This document shows positions 26,301 through 34,717 of a stretch of 60,654 nt of DNA, piece by piece. The stretch's first letter is position 1, and every line of letters begins with the position of its first letter. This DNA comes from Bacteroidia bacterium (GTDB lineage: Bacteria; Bacteroidota; Bacteroidia; SpSt-205). The notes under the pieces were generated by a model, which saw only the letters and a program-made list of their open reading frames with translations, was not told the DNA's origin and made no database searches. The translations under genes and the position numbers were made by a program. Location: assembly GCA_025062295.1 (NCBI GenBank), contig JANXAJ010000009.1, positions 1 to 60,654 of the forward strand. The letters run 5' to 3'.

Positions 26301-26766
26301 GAAGCGCTACCAGAAGGAAAGCAGCTGTAACAATCCAATATATAGTCCGAAGAAATTGAAATTCTTCTGATTTCATGGGGCGCGTCTCACCAGGGTAGAT
26401 GGTCTGCTGGGGCGATGAGGAAGCAGCCACATTGGGAGGGGGAGCAGCGACGCTATTGACGTAAGTCCATATTGCCTTAAGGTCTGCTTCACTCAAGTCA
26501 GGAAAGGGAGGCATGACCTGCTGATTGTACTCCTTATAGACAGCTACCGCTTGAGGGTCGCCCGATTGAATAAGTGCTTGGGAGTTAGAGACAAACTTGA
26601 TAAACCACTCTTCCGATCGGCGCTCACTAATGCGAGCAAGCGGCGGTCCTATTAACTTTTGCTCCAGCTTATGGCAAGCAGCACAGCGCTGATTGAAGAG
26701 AGTTTTACCCTGGTCTGAGGCTGATTGCCCCCATGCAAGTCCTATGAGGAGGAATCTGTACCACAT
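26245..26766 (-). CDS. Membrane-anchored class I cytochrome c
   Basis: An N-terminal hydrophobic signal (WYRFLLIGLAW) is followed by one heme-attachment motif CAACH (about residues 32-36). A likely axial methionine lies in VMPPFPDLSEADLKAIWTYV. The protein ends with a membrane helix (about 145-165). The order heme domain, then C-terminal anchor suggests a tethered electron donor on the periplasmic face. It is the last gene of the ba3 oxidase operon and overlaps the sco gene by 25 bases, so it is probably the direct donor to the CuA subunit. Confidence 0.88.
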   Translation of the reverse strand: MWYRFLLIGLAWGQSASDQGKTLFNQRCAACHKLEQKLIGPPLARISERRSEEWFIKFVSNSQALIQSGDPQAVAVYKEYNQQVMPPFPDLSEADLKAIWTYVNSVAAPPPNVAASSSPQQTIYPGETRPMKSEEFQFLRTIYWIVTAAFLLVALLIAFVIQFVSLKRASESS

Positions 26767-27353
26767 AATTCTAAGAGTTTTTCAGTATGTTTCAAGATTC
26801 GGTCATCTTCAGAGGAGTAAAGCCCTCTCACCCGCCCCTCACAATCTATGAGGAGAAGGGCATCTGCGTGAAGGATCTCCGTCTCACTGATAGGTGCAGC
26901 CATCAGCCCAAAAACCGAACGAGCCAACTGGATAGCCCATGATTGGGAAAGAGGACGCCAAAAGAACCAGAGGTGCCCCGGTACACCATAGCTTTTTGCA
27001 TACACTCGCAAATGCTGGGGAGTATCATGTTCAGGGTCCAAAGAGATAGAGACGGCTGCCAAGTGTGGCGTAGGTTGAAAGCTCTGAAGAACATGTCTCA
27101 TGCGGTTCTGCAGCCTCGGGCAGACAGAAGGACACCGAGTGTAAATGAAATTGAGCAGAACTACTTTGCCACTCAATGCAGAAAGGTCAGGAGGCGTAGA
27201 ATCCACATCGGTCAGAGGATAGGCTTGGAGACGGGACCAGACTGACTCTGAAGAAAGGGGGGGAGGGAGATGCTCACGCTCATACCACCACCACCCTCCT
27301 GCTACGAGAGCCGCAATCGCCATCCCCCCTACCAAGAGAAAGGTACGGTTCAT
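26742..27353 (-). CDS. SCO1/SenC/PrrC-family copper chaperone
   Basis: An N-terminal membrane helix (about 5-24) anchors a thioredoxin-like domain. Copper ligands are Cys74 and Cys78 in TRCPSVCP and a histidine in ILHADALLLID near the C-terminus, the standard Sco set. Sco proteins deliver or reduce copper at the CuA site of subunit II. The ATGA overlap with the subunit I gene couples its synthesis to the oxidase. Confidence 0.92.
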   Translation of the reverse strand: MNRTFLLVGGMAIAALVAGGWWWYEREHLPPPLSSESVWSRLQAYPLTDVDSTPPDLSALSGKVVLLNFIYTRCPSVCPRLQNRMRHVLQSFQPTPHLAAVSISLDPEHDTPQHLRVYAKSYGVPGHLWFFWRPLSQSWAIQLARSVFGLMAAPISETEILHADALLLIDCEGRVRGLYSSEDDRILKHTEKLLELCGTDSSS

Positions 27354-29062
27354 TTTTTCACCTGAATCGCTGGAGTGGGATTATCAGGAGCGTAAGGTGG
27401 GGCATTCTCAGGGGTTCGCATGGCCTGGCGCAGAGGCGCCCAATAGGAGACAATAATCAAAAGTACCGCTATAGCTAACCATGGTCGCAGCTTCGCCATT
27501 ATGGATGTAGTAGGCACATCGGAATGAAGGCTCTCTGCTGTCGACAAATACAATAACCCCGCTGGTTTCTCAGCTGGAGCCGCTATCGTCGCAATCCACA
27601 CCCCTACATAAATCAGAAAAGCCAAAAACATGATGGCCCCTCCTATCGCCGCAATGTAGCTGGTTACTACCCAATCTAAGCGAAAGTGAGGCGAAGAAGG
27701 ATCTAAATAAGAAAGCCCCATGTTTGTTCGCCGAGGCTGCCCTAAAAGACCCCCGATCATCATCGCAGGAGAGAAAATGTAGAGTCCAAGAGCCCACAGA
27801 TAGGGCACAGCGATATTCCATCCTCTTCCACGCACAGGTTTCCCCGTAAGTTGAGAGAAAAGCTCTAATGACAGACCTAAAATAATCAAGAATACAGGAC
27901 CACCCACCGTCATGTGAAAGTGGCCTGAGATAAAGCCCGTATTATGAATAGTCTGATTCAGGTTATAGGAAGCATTCACTAAACCTGTCAATCCCCCCAA
28001 GATAAAGATGAGAAGACCAGCAAGACTGTAGGCTACAATTGGGCGATTTGCATCAAACCAAGGAAGCTTCCATATCCACCCAAAAAGTCCTGTGGCCCCT
28101 CGCTGTACCCCCGCATGTTCTAAGGAGGCCGCCACTGTAAAAGCTGTAATAAAACTCGGTATCGCTACCCCAAAAGTAAGCAAAGCATGAAGCCCTTTCC
28201 AGAACCGTTCAAATCCAGGCTCAGTGTACTGATGATGAAGTCCCACAGGAATACTCAAAACTAAAAATAGCAGAAATACCAGACGAGCAGCTGGAGCAGA
28301 GTAAAGTTTGCCTCCTGCTTCCTTCGGCAGCATGACATAATACACTACGTATGTGGGCAAAAGCCAAAAATAAACCAGCGGATGACCGAAGAACCAGAAA
28401 AGCGTACGAGCTAAAGGGATATTGATTGTATCTATCCATCCCAGAGACCATGGTATAAGCATAAATAGCACCTCTATAGCGAGGGGGATAGTACAGGCAA
28501 ACCAAATGATGAAAGCAGTCAGCATCCCTAAGACAGCGAGCGGAATGGGCTGACCTGGATGCTCACGCATCCATCGGCGTATCAAGGGTATCCACCCAAA
28601 GAAGGCAATCCATGAACCCACTACCAACAGGGTGGCCCCGATATAGAAGGCAGGGTGAGCCTTGAGTGGAGGGTAAAAGGTATAGAGTACGTCCGCAAGT
28701 CCTAAAAGCATAGGAACAGCTGCGATAAGCGTCCCAATTCCCATTAGTCCTGTGGAGAGAAGATGCACCGTCGGAAACAGCGGCTGGCGAAGGTAGTATT
28801 GCATGACTGCATTCCCGAAGGCCACCCCAAAGAAGGTAGTCAGAACTACCGCATTAATCACCCCATGTAGAGTCAGTCCTTGATAATACCCAAGCCCTGC
28901 AAAGCTGCTGCTTTGGATGATTCCCGCTCGGTAAAGGGTCTGCACAAAGCCATGGTATATTCCCAGCACAAGAAGAAGGATCGGTAAAGCTACCTCTACA
29001 ATCATTAGCACCCGAGAAAGGGGGGCCACCTGAAAGTTTGCCCTGACTGTGCTCATAGACAT
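27350..29062 (-). CDS. ba3-type cytochrome c oxidase subunit I
   Basis: The 570-residue protein has about 13 membrane helices and all heme-copper ligands: the low-spin heme histidine in LTLHGVINAVV, the CuB/His-Tyr site FWFFGHPLVYFWLLP, the pair in GLHHQYTEPG, and GHFHMTVGG near the end, where two histidines bind the hemes. The sequence style and missing D-channel residues match B-type (ba3) oxidases as in Thermus rather than A-type. Such enzymes work at low oxygen. It is the core gene of the IIa-II-I-sco-cytochrome c operon. There is no subunit III. Confidence 0.93.
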   Translation of the reverse strand: MSMSTVRANFQVAPLSRVLMIVEVALPILLLVLGIYHGFVQTLYRAGIIQSSSFAGLGYYQGLTLHGVINAVVLTTFFGVAFGNAVMQYYLRQPLFPTVHLLSTGLMGIGTLIAAVPMLLGLADVLYTFYPPLKAHPAFYIGATLLVVGSWIAFFGWIPLIRRWMREHPGQPIPLAVLGMLTAFIIWFACTIPLAIEVLFMLIPWSLGWIDTINIPLARTLFWFFGHPLVYFWLLPTYVVYYVMLPKEAGGKLYSAPAARLVFLLFLVLSIPVGLHHQYTEPGFERFWKGLHALLTFGVAIPSFITAFTVAASLEHAGVQRGATGLFGWIWKLPWFDANRPIVAYSLAGLLIFILGGLTGLVNASYNLNQTIHNTGFISGHFHMTVGGPVFLIILGLSLELFSQLTGKPVRGRGWNIAVPYLWALGLYIFSPAMMIGGLLGQPRRTNMGLSYLDPSSPHFRLDWVVTSYIAAIGGAIMFLAFLIYVGVWIATIAAPAEKPAGLLYLSTAESLHSDVPTTSIMAKLRPWLAIAVLLIIVSYWAPLRQAMRTPENAPPYAPDNPTPAIQVKK

Positions 29063-29069
29063 ATAAGTT

Positions 29070-29510
29070 TTATTTCGCTACAAGGTAAGCCACCATATTC
29101 TGGTGGGCAGAGCCACAATATTCATGACAGATGATGGGATAGACCCCGGGCTTTTCCAGCCTAAAGGTATAGGCATTGACAGCACCTGGGATAGCCATGA
29201 GATTGACATTGGTCCAACTGACATAGAGTCCGTGGGTTACATCTGCTGCACTCAGAAAGACATCTATTGGCTTTCCGACAGGGACCTCTACCACCTCCGG
29301 TTCAAATCGCCACATGCGAGCCACGTAGAAAACTTGACGCCTGCCATCAGGGAGAGTATCCACTCGCCCCTCACTGAAAGGTTTGACCTCTGGTGGCAAG
29401 CATGGCGGCACATTTATGCCTTGCAAACGAGCTGCCGCCAGCAGAGCCAGAAAAAATAGCCCCAATAGCCCAGACGCAAGCATGAGAGCAATCCGTTCCA
29501 TGCGGTCCAT
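29070..29510 (-). CDS. ba3-type cytochrome c oxidase subunit II (CuA)
   Basis: One N-terminal membrane helix (about 8-27) precedes a cupredoxin domain. The CuA ligands are visible: a histidine in VTHGLYVS, then Cys128 and Cys132 in CHEYCGSAHQNM with the following His and Met. The short length (146) and single helix match ba3-type subunit II. The domain faces the periplasm and receives electrons from cytochrome c. It begins 3 bases after the subunit IIa stop. Confidence 0.92.
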   Translation of the reverse strand: MDRMERIALMLASGLLGLFFLALLAAARLQGINVPPCLPPEVKPFSEGRVDTLPDGRRQVFYVARMWRFEPEVVEVPVGKPIDVFLSAADVTHGLYVSWTNVNLMAIPGAVNAYTFRLEKPGVYPIICHEYCGSAHQNMVAYLVAK

Positions 29511-29513
29511 AAG

Positions 29514-29636
29514 CTACCCCCTTTTAAGCATTAAAATGTAGCTGCCAAGCCATACCAAAATCGTCAAGAGAATAATAAGCCCAAATAGGGCTAAACTGCC
29601 GTAGGGCACAAATTCTCTTTCATCCAGGCGTTCCAT
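29514..29636 (-). CDS. Small single-helix oxidase subunit (IIa-like), 40 residues
   Basis: The ATG at 29636 opens 40 codons starting MERLDEREFVPYGS, followed by one membrane helix (about 15-36) and a short KRG tail. Thermus ba3 oxidase has a 34-residue single-helix subunit IIa at the same operon position, directly before subunit II, and many B-type oxidases have it too. A GGAGGAGGA Shine-Dalgarno lies 5 bp before the ATG, rare in this window and deciding the start. The longer frame upstream crosses the promoter and is not used. Confidence 0.75.
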   Translation of the reverse strand: MERLDEREFVPYGSLALFGLIILLTILVWLGSYILMLKRG

Positions 29637-29650
29637 ACCGTCCTCCTCCG

Positions 29651-29658
29651 CAAATATA
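29651..29658 (-). promoter_or_regulatory. -7 box (TATATTTG) of the oxidase operon
   Basis: An exact TAnnTTTG match lies 14 bp before the subunit IIa ATG. Unlike most genes here, a strong GGAGGAGGA ribosome-binding site sits between them, suggesting a short but real leader and high expression. An upstream TTTG lies about 17 bp away. Confidence 0.55.
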
Positions 29659-29793
29659 CGAAAGATTATGAATTTCAAAATGAAGTGAAGATGAAAGATG
29701 TGGTGAGCTTTCATGAGCAAAGACTGGACGCAGAGGAGCGAGAGTAAGATAGACCAGCCTCAAAAGCGATGCTAGAGCGCAAAGTAGAGGACT

Positions 29794-31038
29794 TCAGTGA
29801 GGTGCAGGAGTAGAATGAACTCTTTTATTCCACAGGAAAGTGCCTAATCGTGGTAAAAGCACCTCTAATAAAGACAGAGTCTCGGTAGTCGGCTTATTTG
29901 CTAAGAGAAGCTCTGCTATAGCCACCACCTCTCCCGTTACTTCTGAATAAAGGGGAAGGTAGAGAAGGGCATCTGCTTTAGGCGAGGCTAAAGCACTATA
30001 CGGCATCTGAGTACCTTCAGGAACAGGACAAACTGTGTAGGGCTTCTTGAGAATTGCCGCAGTCTGAAGAATGCCTCCTTCTACGACCTTATTGATTTTA
30101 TCTGGAAAGGCTTGGGTGGAGATCACTTGCCAGCCCTTCTCACCTTTTTGATAGAAGAGACTGCCTAAAATCTGGAGTTTTGAAGCCAATTCATCTAAGA
30201 CCTTCTGGGCAAAAAGAGGGAGCGACAGTTCATATCCTGTGCGCATCAGCGTCTCATATCGCATCAGGAAAGACTCTCGGTCAGCCCGCTGGCGCTCCTC
30301 CTCTCGGAGTCGTGCTAACTCTTTCAGAGCAGCCTCTAACTCTTGCTGACGCTTTTCGGCTAAATCTTTTTGCTGAAGCGCCTCTTGGGCTGACTGCCAT
30401 TGAGCCTCCAAGGCCTGCCGAAAGTCATCAGCAAATCGCACCGCATCACCCATAACCCTTTGATAGTACCTGAATACCAGATAAGAAGCTACACCGACCG
30501 CAACTGTAATCAAGACAAAGCGGGGCATACCATGGGTGATGGAGTTTGGAGGGATAAAGCTCACGAAAGGATGAAGGATAAGTCCCGCAGTCCCCAGGAT
30601 GAATGTGCCTCCAAGGCTCGCATAAACCCACCGATATTCCTTTATGCTATCAAATGCTATAAGGCTCCCCATAGCCCCCGCAAAAATCACCCATGAAAAA
30701 GCCCATCCAGAAAGAGGTTGCGTTACAGTAATCTCTACAGCAATGACTGAAATCACACTCCATAAGAGAAGAAACCTAAGCAAAGCAGAGACCGAGGATG
30801 AAAATTGAATGAGGAGAACGACAATCAAATTGAGAAGAAGATCTGGTACTCGTATCCACAAAAAGGCGGTCTGGACAGATGGAGGAGCTTCGCTGGCTGC
30901 TACAGCACTTGCTAAACTCAGAACCTTGGAAAAGAAGACAAGCCACGCCACGATTCGGGTGTTTCTGAGACGCACTGCAGCTATGTAGCCTTTTACATCT
31001 TCAGAAGGGTAGGAGGGAGAGACGGAGCGATCCTTCAT
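29794..31038 (-). CDS. Membrane protein with coiled coil and GAF-like domain
   Basis: The 414-residue product (ATG at 31038) has about six membrane helices in its first 200 residues, a charged coiled coil (about 205-265, rich in Gln/Glu/Arg/Leu), and a C-terminal alpha/beta domain of about 140 residues that resembles a GAF domain (SALASPKADALLYLPLYS, GEVVAIAELLLAN). There is no kinase, cyclase or response-regulator motif. The layout suggests a membrane sensor whose output domain is missing or supplied by a partner. It is monocistronic, with a near-match box before it and a strong terminator upstream. Confidence 0.6.
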   Translation of the reverse strand: MKDRSVSPSYPSEDVKGYIAAVRLRNTRIVAWLVFFSKVLSLASAVAASEAPPSVQTAFLWIRVPDLLLNLIVVLLIQFSSSVSALLRFLLLWSVISVIAVEITVTQPLSGWAFSWVIFAGAMGSLIAFDSIKEYRWVYASLGGTFILGTAGLILHPFVSFIPPNSITHGMPRFVLITVAVGVASYLVFRYYQRVMGDAVRFADDFRQALEAQWQSAQEALQQKDLAEKRQQELEAALKELARLREEERQRADRESFLMRYETLMRTGYELSLPLFAQKVLDELASKLQILGSLFYQKGEKGWQVISTQAFPDKINKVVEGGILQTAAILKKPYTVCPVPEGTQMPYSALASPKADALLYLPLYSEVTGEVVAIAELLLANKPTTETLSLLEVLLPRLGTFLWNKRVHSTPAPH

Positions 31039-31048
31039 ATAGTCTTTA

Positions 31049-31056
31049 CGAAGGTA
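31049..31056 (-). promoter_or_regulatory. Near-match -7 box (TACCTTCG)
   Basis: One mismatch to TAnnTTTG; it lies 10 bp before the ATG at 31038 and just after the terminator at 31064-31112, as expected for a new transcription unit. Confidence 0.35.
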
Positions 31057-31063
31057 GCATCCT

Positions 31064-31112
31064 AAAAATAAAAACAGGCGGGAGCTCAACCCGAGGGGAG
31101 CTCTACCGCCTG
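31064..31112 (-). terminator. Rho-independent terminator
   Basis: On the minus strand CAGGCGG (31112-31106) pairs with CCGCCTG (31081-31075), and inside it GAGCTC (31103-31098) pairs with GAGCTC (31087-31082), with a two-base TA bulge and a ten-base loop. The stem totals 13 bp and is followed at once by TTTTTATTTTT (31074-31064). It ends whatever is transcribed from 31113 upwards on this strand. Confidence 0.85.
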
Positions 31113-31358
31113 GGCTTGCTTCGTGTGGGCGGCTACTCTTAGAGCTAAAATGCAATAGATAGAGCCCCGATAACCTTCTCTCCTCCTGAGGTGCTCAGAT
31201 TCGCATCTGAGTAGAGTAAAAAGCCTCATAAGATGTTAGAGACCCCAGAAGCCACATGATTTCGCTCCTTCCCTCAGAGGGCTTTGTAGTCCTGTTTTAC
31301 CTTCTCCACTTACTTGAGGAATCGGTCTGCGAAGCTCTAACGAACCAAGAAAAACAGG
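31064..31358 (-). ncRNA. Candidate structured RNA or long structured 3' UTR
   Basis: Between the stop of the membrane protein gene (31391) and the terminator lie about 280 bases without an open frame but with clear hairpins on the minus strand. CCTGTTTT (31358-31351) pairs exactly with AAAACAGG (31298-31291). CTCAGAT and ATCTGAG (31211-31194) form a 7-bp stem closed by a GCGA tetraloop of the GNRA class. The terminator hairpin ends the region. The GNRA loop is on the same strand as the terminator. I see no motifs of tmRNA, RNase P RNA, SRP RNA or tRNA. The 5' end is unknown. Confidence 0.4.
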
Positions 31359-31390
31359 CCTCTCCGAATGTGGAAGTTTAGCCTTTCTCT

Positions 31391-33274
31391 CTAATCCACT
31401 ATCAGCTTTATCCGCCTTCCAGAGGGAATAAATCCATGCTTGCGAGAAAGAAACCCAAACTGCACCTCATACACCCCTGACTTTCCGGGATGAGAAATAA
31501 ACACCCCCTGTACATACTGGGGTGGAAGGTCTCTCTCCCAATTGTTGAAAGGGTGAAACTCGCTCTTTTTTCGCCCCTCTGAGTCGTATATCTCATAACT
31601 TACTCCCACAGCTACCGAATCCGTCGGTAAGCACGGAAGGCGAGAGCCGTACTGCTGAGAAATAACCACCTCAGCAATAAGGTAGCCACTGCTGTAGCCT
31701 GAATACCGCAGGAAGCGAAGAAGGGTATCTTTAGGCTGAAGCTGAATCTGTCCTTTCTCGAGGGCTTCATATACTCTTTGATCCTGCAAATGAGTAATGA
31801 TGCGATATGGGCTGGGAGGCACGCTAAAGTATTGGGGGTTGAGCTGATCAAAACGGGTCTCTAACCAGTGCCAAAAAGGCCCCAGAATAAATTCATGCCG
31901 AGTAGTTCGGGCGAGGGAGTCTAAGAAGGAAAGGTCTCCCCACATAGTGATCACGACGCTGCTATCTCTACTCAAGCTCCCAGAGTACAGAAGGGTAGCC
32001 ATGGGTAAGGCATAAGCTGTCCAGACGTAGTAGGAAACCTCTGGAGTCACACTGTTAGGATGTACAAGAGACTTGAATTCGCCTTCACGACGGCAGCTCT
32101 CTACCAGCCGACGAGTGTGCCCCAGACTCATCTTCAAGGTCCGAGAAGCAGCCCAGATGTGGTGTCCGTTTTCAATGAGAATAATCCCCATGAGCCCTGT
32201 AGCCCCGATTCTCTCATAGTTTTTCTGAAGAAATGAAACGCCAATCATGAAGCCAGAAACTACTGTGACAGGAAGAATCAAGCCATAAAACTCCATTGCA
32301 GCGGGATGTTCGCCTTTCCAGAGATAGATCACCAGATAGATTGCTACAGCAATTCCTACTCCCCCTTGAGAAAGAAGCAGAAGAGCCCCTCTCCACCTGT
32401 ACCAGATTAAGGCGTATAAAGAAAAAAGTATCACACATCCCAGAGTCAAGAGGTGATGCTGAGGATAAAATCCTAATATGTAGGCACCCATGCGGGAAGA
32501 GCGGATGCCTCCTTTGAGTAAAAGGGCAAAATGAGCTAAAAGGTCTGAAAGAGGCACAGCTTTAGACTTCTCGTACTCAGTAAGAAAGACAAAGTACTTG
32601 AGAGCTACTAATGAAGGAGCTAAGAAGAGAGGAATCAAAGCAATCAGCAATCCTCTTCTGCTTATGTGGCTCAAGTTAGCTATAGCCCCTGCCATGAGCA
32701 GGAAACCGCTGATAGGATGTCCCATAAAGAGAGCTAAGGAGGCGAGGAGAAAACCCACTCCTAAAAGCCCTATATGCCTCCGCTCTGTGTGAAGTGCTAT
32801 AAGCCACAGAGCAATCGCACTCCCCGCAGCGCTCAGAGCAAGGGTGACGGAATTGAGGCTATAGAAGACTTCCCGAGAGAGCAGATAAGGCAAAGCTGGA
32901 AGAAAAGCAAGCCAGCCTCCACCCACTTGCCGCCCCACCGCCCACACGAGGACAGAGCCTAAAAACCCAGGTAAAAGGTAACCTACAGAACAGAGTAGAA
33001 GGACGCCCTTGAATGAAGCCCCTAACTTGACGCCCAACCATGCCAAACCATGTGGCAGGATGTGGATGTACCGCCAATGGTCAATCCCTACATCTCCTAA
33101 CCCAGCTATCCTGTAGAAAAAATAAGCCCAGTCATACCAGAGGATTCGCTCTGAAGCAAAAAGAATAGACAGAATGATAAAGTACAGCCAGATGGAAAGA
33201 ATCGCATAAAAAGCCAGCCTATGCCGAAGCAAAGACCATATGCCTCGCCCTACCGAAAGCCGAGAGAACCGCAT
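31391..33274 (-). CDS. Polytopic membrane protein of unknown function
   Basis: This 627-residue protein has about ten hydrophobic spans in the first 370 residues, then a soluble C-terminal region of about 250 residues. The first periplasmic loop contains a DHWRYIHILPHG segment, which recalls the acidic/His loop of GT-C glycosyltransferases, but I cannot confirm the family. The C-terminal part has short beta-strand-like repeats ending in a region with VSYEIYDSEGRKKSEF. No neighbour suggests a role. The sequence before the ATG shows neither an exact promoter box nor a ribosome-binding site. Confidence 0.6.
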   Translation of the reverse strand: MRFSRLSVGRGIWSLLRHRLAFYAILSIWLYFIILSILFASERILWYDWAYFFYRIAGLGDVGIDHWRYIHILPHGLAWLGVKLGASFKGVLLLCSVGYLLPGFLGSVLVWAVGRQVGGGWLAFLPALPYLLSREVFYSLNSVTLALSAAGSAIALWLIALHTERRHIGLLGVGFLLASLALFMGHPISGFLLMAGAIANLSHISRRGLLIALIPLFLAPSLVALKYFVFLTEYEKSKAVPLSDLLAHFALLLKGGIRSSRMGAYILGFYPQHHLLTLGCVILFSLYALIWYRWRGALLLLSQGGVGIAVAIYLVIYLWKGEHPAAMEFYGLILPVTVVSGFMIGVSFLQKNYERIGATGLMGIILIENGHHIWAASRTLKMSLGHTRRLVESCRREGEFKSLVHPNSVTPEVSYYVWTAYALPMATLLYSGSLSRDSSVVITMWGDLSFLDSLARTTRHEFILGPFWHWLETRFDQLNPQYFSVPPSPYRIITHLQDQRVYEALEKGQIQLQPKDTLLRFLRYSGYSSGYLIAEVVISQQYGSRLPCLPTDSVAVGVSYEIYDSEGRKKSEFHPFNNWERDLPPQYVQGVFISHPGKSGVYEVQFGFLSRKHGFIPSGRRIKLIVD

Positions 33275-33329
33275 AGGAGGGACTACTAATCAAAGTCTTT
33301 TCTCCCTTTTCCTGCAAGAGAAAGTGATT

Positions 33330-34601
33330 CTACTCAGGAAGCTGGTGGGCTTTTTGCTGCAGCTCTATTGTCCCGGCATATTCTGCTTCATTGACTCCTT
33401 CCTTACGAGCGAGTTCAATTGCTTTATCCAGAGCGGCAAGGGCTTCTCCCTTTCGTTTGAGCTTGTAGTATAGGGCACCGAGGGTATCCCAAATGTACCA
33501 GGCAGTCGGTTCAAATGTGAGCGCCTGCTTGGCTAAGATGACAGCTACCCAAAGCTTCTCTGGATCCTCTATCTGTTCGTAGAAGTTCCATGCCAGCGAA
33601 TTATAGACCTGTGCAAGCGAGGCGCGTTCCTCTGCATCAGGCATTTCTAAAGGCCAATCCAGGGCTATCGCTTGCAGCGCCAGAGAAGCAGCTTGCTGGC
33701 GAACCTCAGGGTTAGAGGATTTGAGCCCACTCTTCCACAGCATTTCCATGACAAGCCGCTCTACAAATGGGAAACGCTGCCGATGAGCTCGGATAAACTG
33801 CTCCCCCGTCTCTATTAGCTTCGTCCACCTATTCAGACCCTTTGTTCGTTTAGTAAAATCAGCCAATAAAATCCCTTCATATACCTCCTCATATAAGTCT
33901 GGGGGAAGCTCGGCTCGGAGAGTATCAGCAATAGAAAGGGCGTACTCTTTTTGCCGCTCGCTCCACAGTCCAATTGAGGAAAGGTAGATTACAAAGCCGG
34001 GCTCGCCCAGCCACGCAACTCGGACCGAGCCAGCCGCTTTGAGATAGGCCTCAAGGACTTTCTCCCCTTCTGCTTTCTGTTCAAGTTCAACAAGCTGCCT
34101 TAGGTACGACCTAAGAAACTCTAATGACCGCTCTCCCTTCTGAAAGCGGCGACGAAACTCAGGCAACTCCTTCCGAGCTTTTTTTGCGCTTTCTAAGCTG
34201 GAAATGAAGTTCTCTACAAGTCCTTCTTCTGCAGACGGAAGGCCCACCTGACGATAGAAAGCCTCACCTGAAGGCTCCACACAGAGAAAAGTCGGAAATC
34301 CTTGAACAGCGTAGATCTCCGCTAAAGAATCCCCCCCAGGTGTACTCTCCTCTCCACTGGCAGCATAAACCTTGAGGGGAATAAACTCACGTAAGACAGC
34401 CTGTTGAAACCGAGCATCGGGCAAGACTTTCGTTTCCACCAGCTTGCAAGGGCCGCACCAAGTAGCAGAAAACATAATCCATAAGGGTTTCTTTTGTTTC
34501 TTTGCTTGAGCAAAAGCAGCAGAAATATCCCTTTGGTAGAGAGTCTGAGCCCCCAGTCCACTTCCAATGAGGAGAGCGATGCTCGCAGCTATGAAGCGCA
34601 T
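33330..34601 (-). CDS. Secreted thioredoxin-fold protein with TPR-like C-terminus
   Basis: From the ATG at 34601 the protein has a signal peptide (residues 1-18, ending SGLGAQ) and a thioredoxin domain with the active site CGPC (Cys49, Cys52) and the cis-proline in VQGFPTFL. A long helical region follows, with tetratricopeptide-like repeats near the C-terminus (WYIWDTLGALYYKLKRKGEA). It probably reduces or isomerises disulfides in the periplasm, or protects partner proteins bound by the repeats. The start is fixed by an exact TACCTTTG box only 3 bp upstream; a longer frame starting at 34658 would cross the box. Confidence 0.85.
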   Translation of the reverse strand: MRFIAASIALLIGSGLGAQTLYQRDISAAFAQAKKQKKPLWIMFSATWCGPCKLVETKVLPDARFQQAVLREFIPLKVYAASGEESTPGGDSLAEIYAVQGFPTFLCVEPSGEAFYRQVGLPSAEEGLVENFISSLESAKKARKELPEFRRRFQKGERSLEFLRSYLRQLVELEQKAEGEKVLEAYLKAAGSVRVAWLGEPGFVIYLSSIGLWSERQKEYALSIADTLRAELPPDLYEEVYEGILLADFTKRTKGLNRWTKLIETGEQFIRAHRQRFPFVERLVMEMLWKSGLKSSNPEVRQQAASLALQAIALDWPLEMPDAEERASLAQVYNSLAWNFYEQIEDPEKLWVAVILAKQALTFEPTAWYIWDTLGALYYKLKRKGEALAALDKAIELARKEGVNEAEYAGTIELQQKAHQLPE

Positions 34602-34604
34602 AGG

Positions 34605-34612
34605 CAAAGGTA
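34605..34612 (-). promoter_or_regulatory. -7 box (TACCTTTG) of the thioredoxin gene
   Basis: An exact match with only CCT between it and the ATG, so transcription must begin at or inside the start codon region. A TTG lies about 22 bp upstream. Confidence 0.55.
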
Positions 34613-34695
34613 AGCGATTCAGCCAGAAGAAAGACAAGCGCTCAGAATGAGTAGGCAAGGGTACAAATTTGCCCTTTAATCCGAACCTCAGAGAG

Positions 34696-34703
34696 TAGGT
34701 TTG
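34696..34703 (+). promoter_or_regulatory. -7 box (TAGGTTTG) of ruvC
   Basis: An exact TAnnTTTG match lies 14 bp before the GTG of ruvC. No ribosome-binding site is evident in the short leader. Confidence 0.4.
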
Positions 34704-34717
34704 CTTTTATTTACAAG

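Noticed and set aside
31064-31390. tmRNA, RNase P RNA, SRP RNA or a tRNA in the structured region
   Set aside because: None of their conserved sequence elements was found. The T-arm-like GGGTTGAGCTCCC is part of the terminator stem and lacks the TTCRA pattern.
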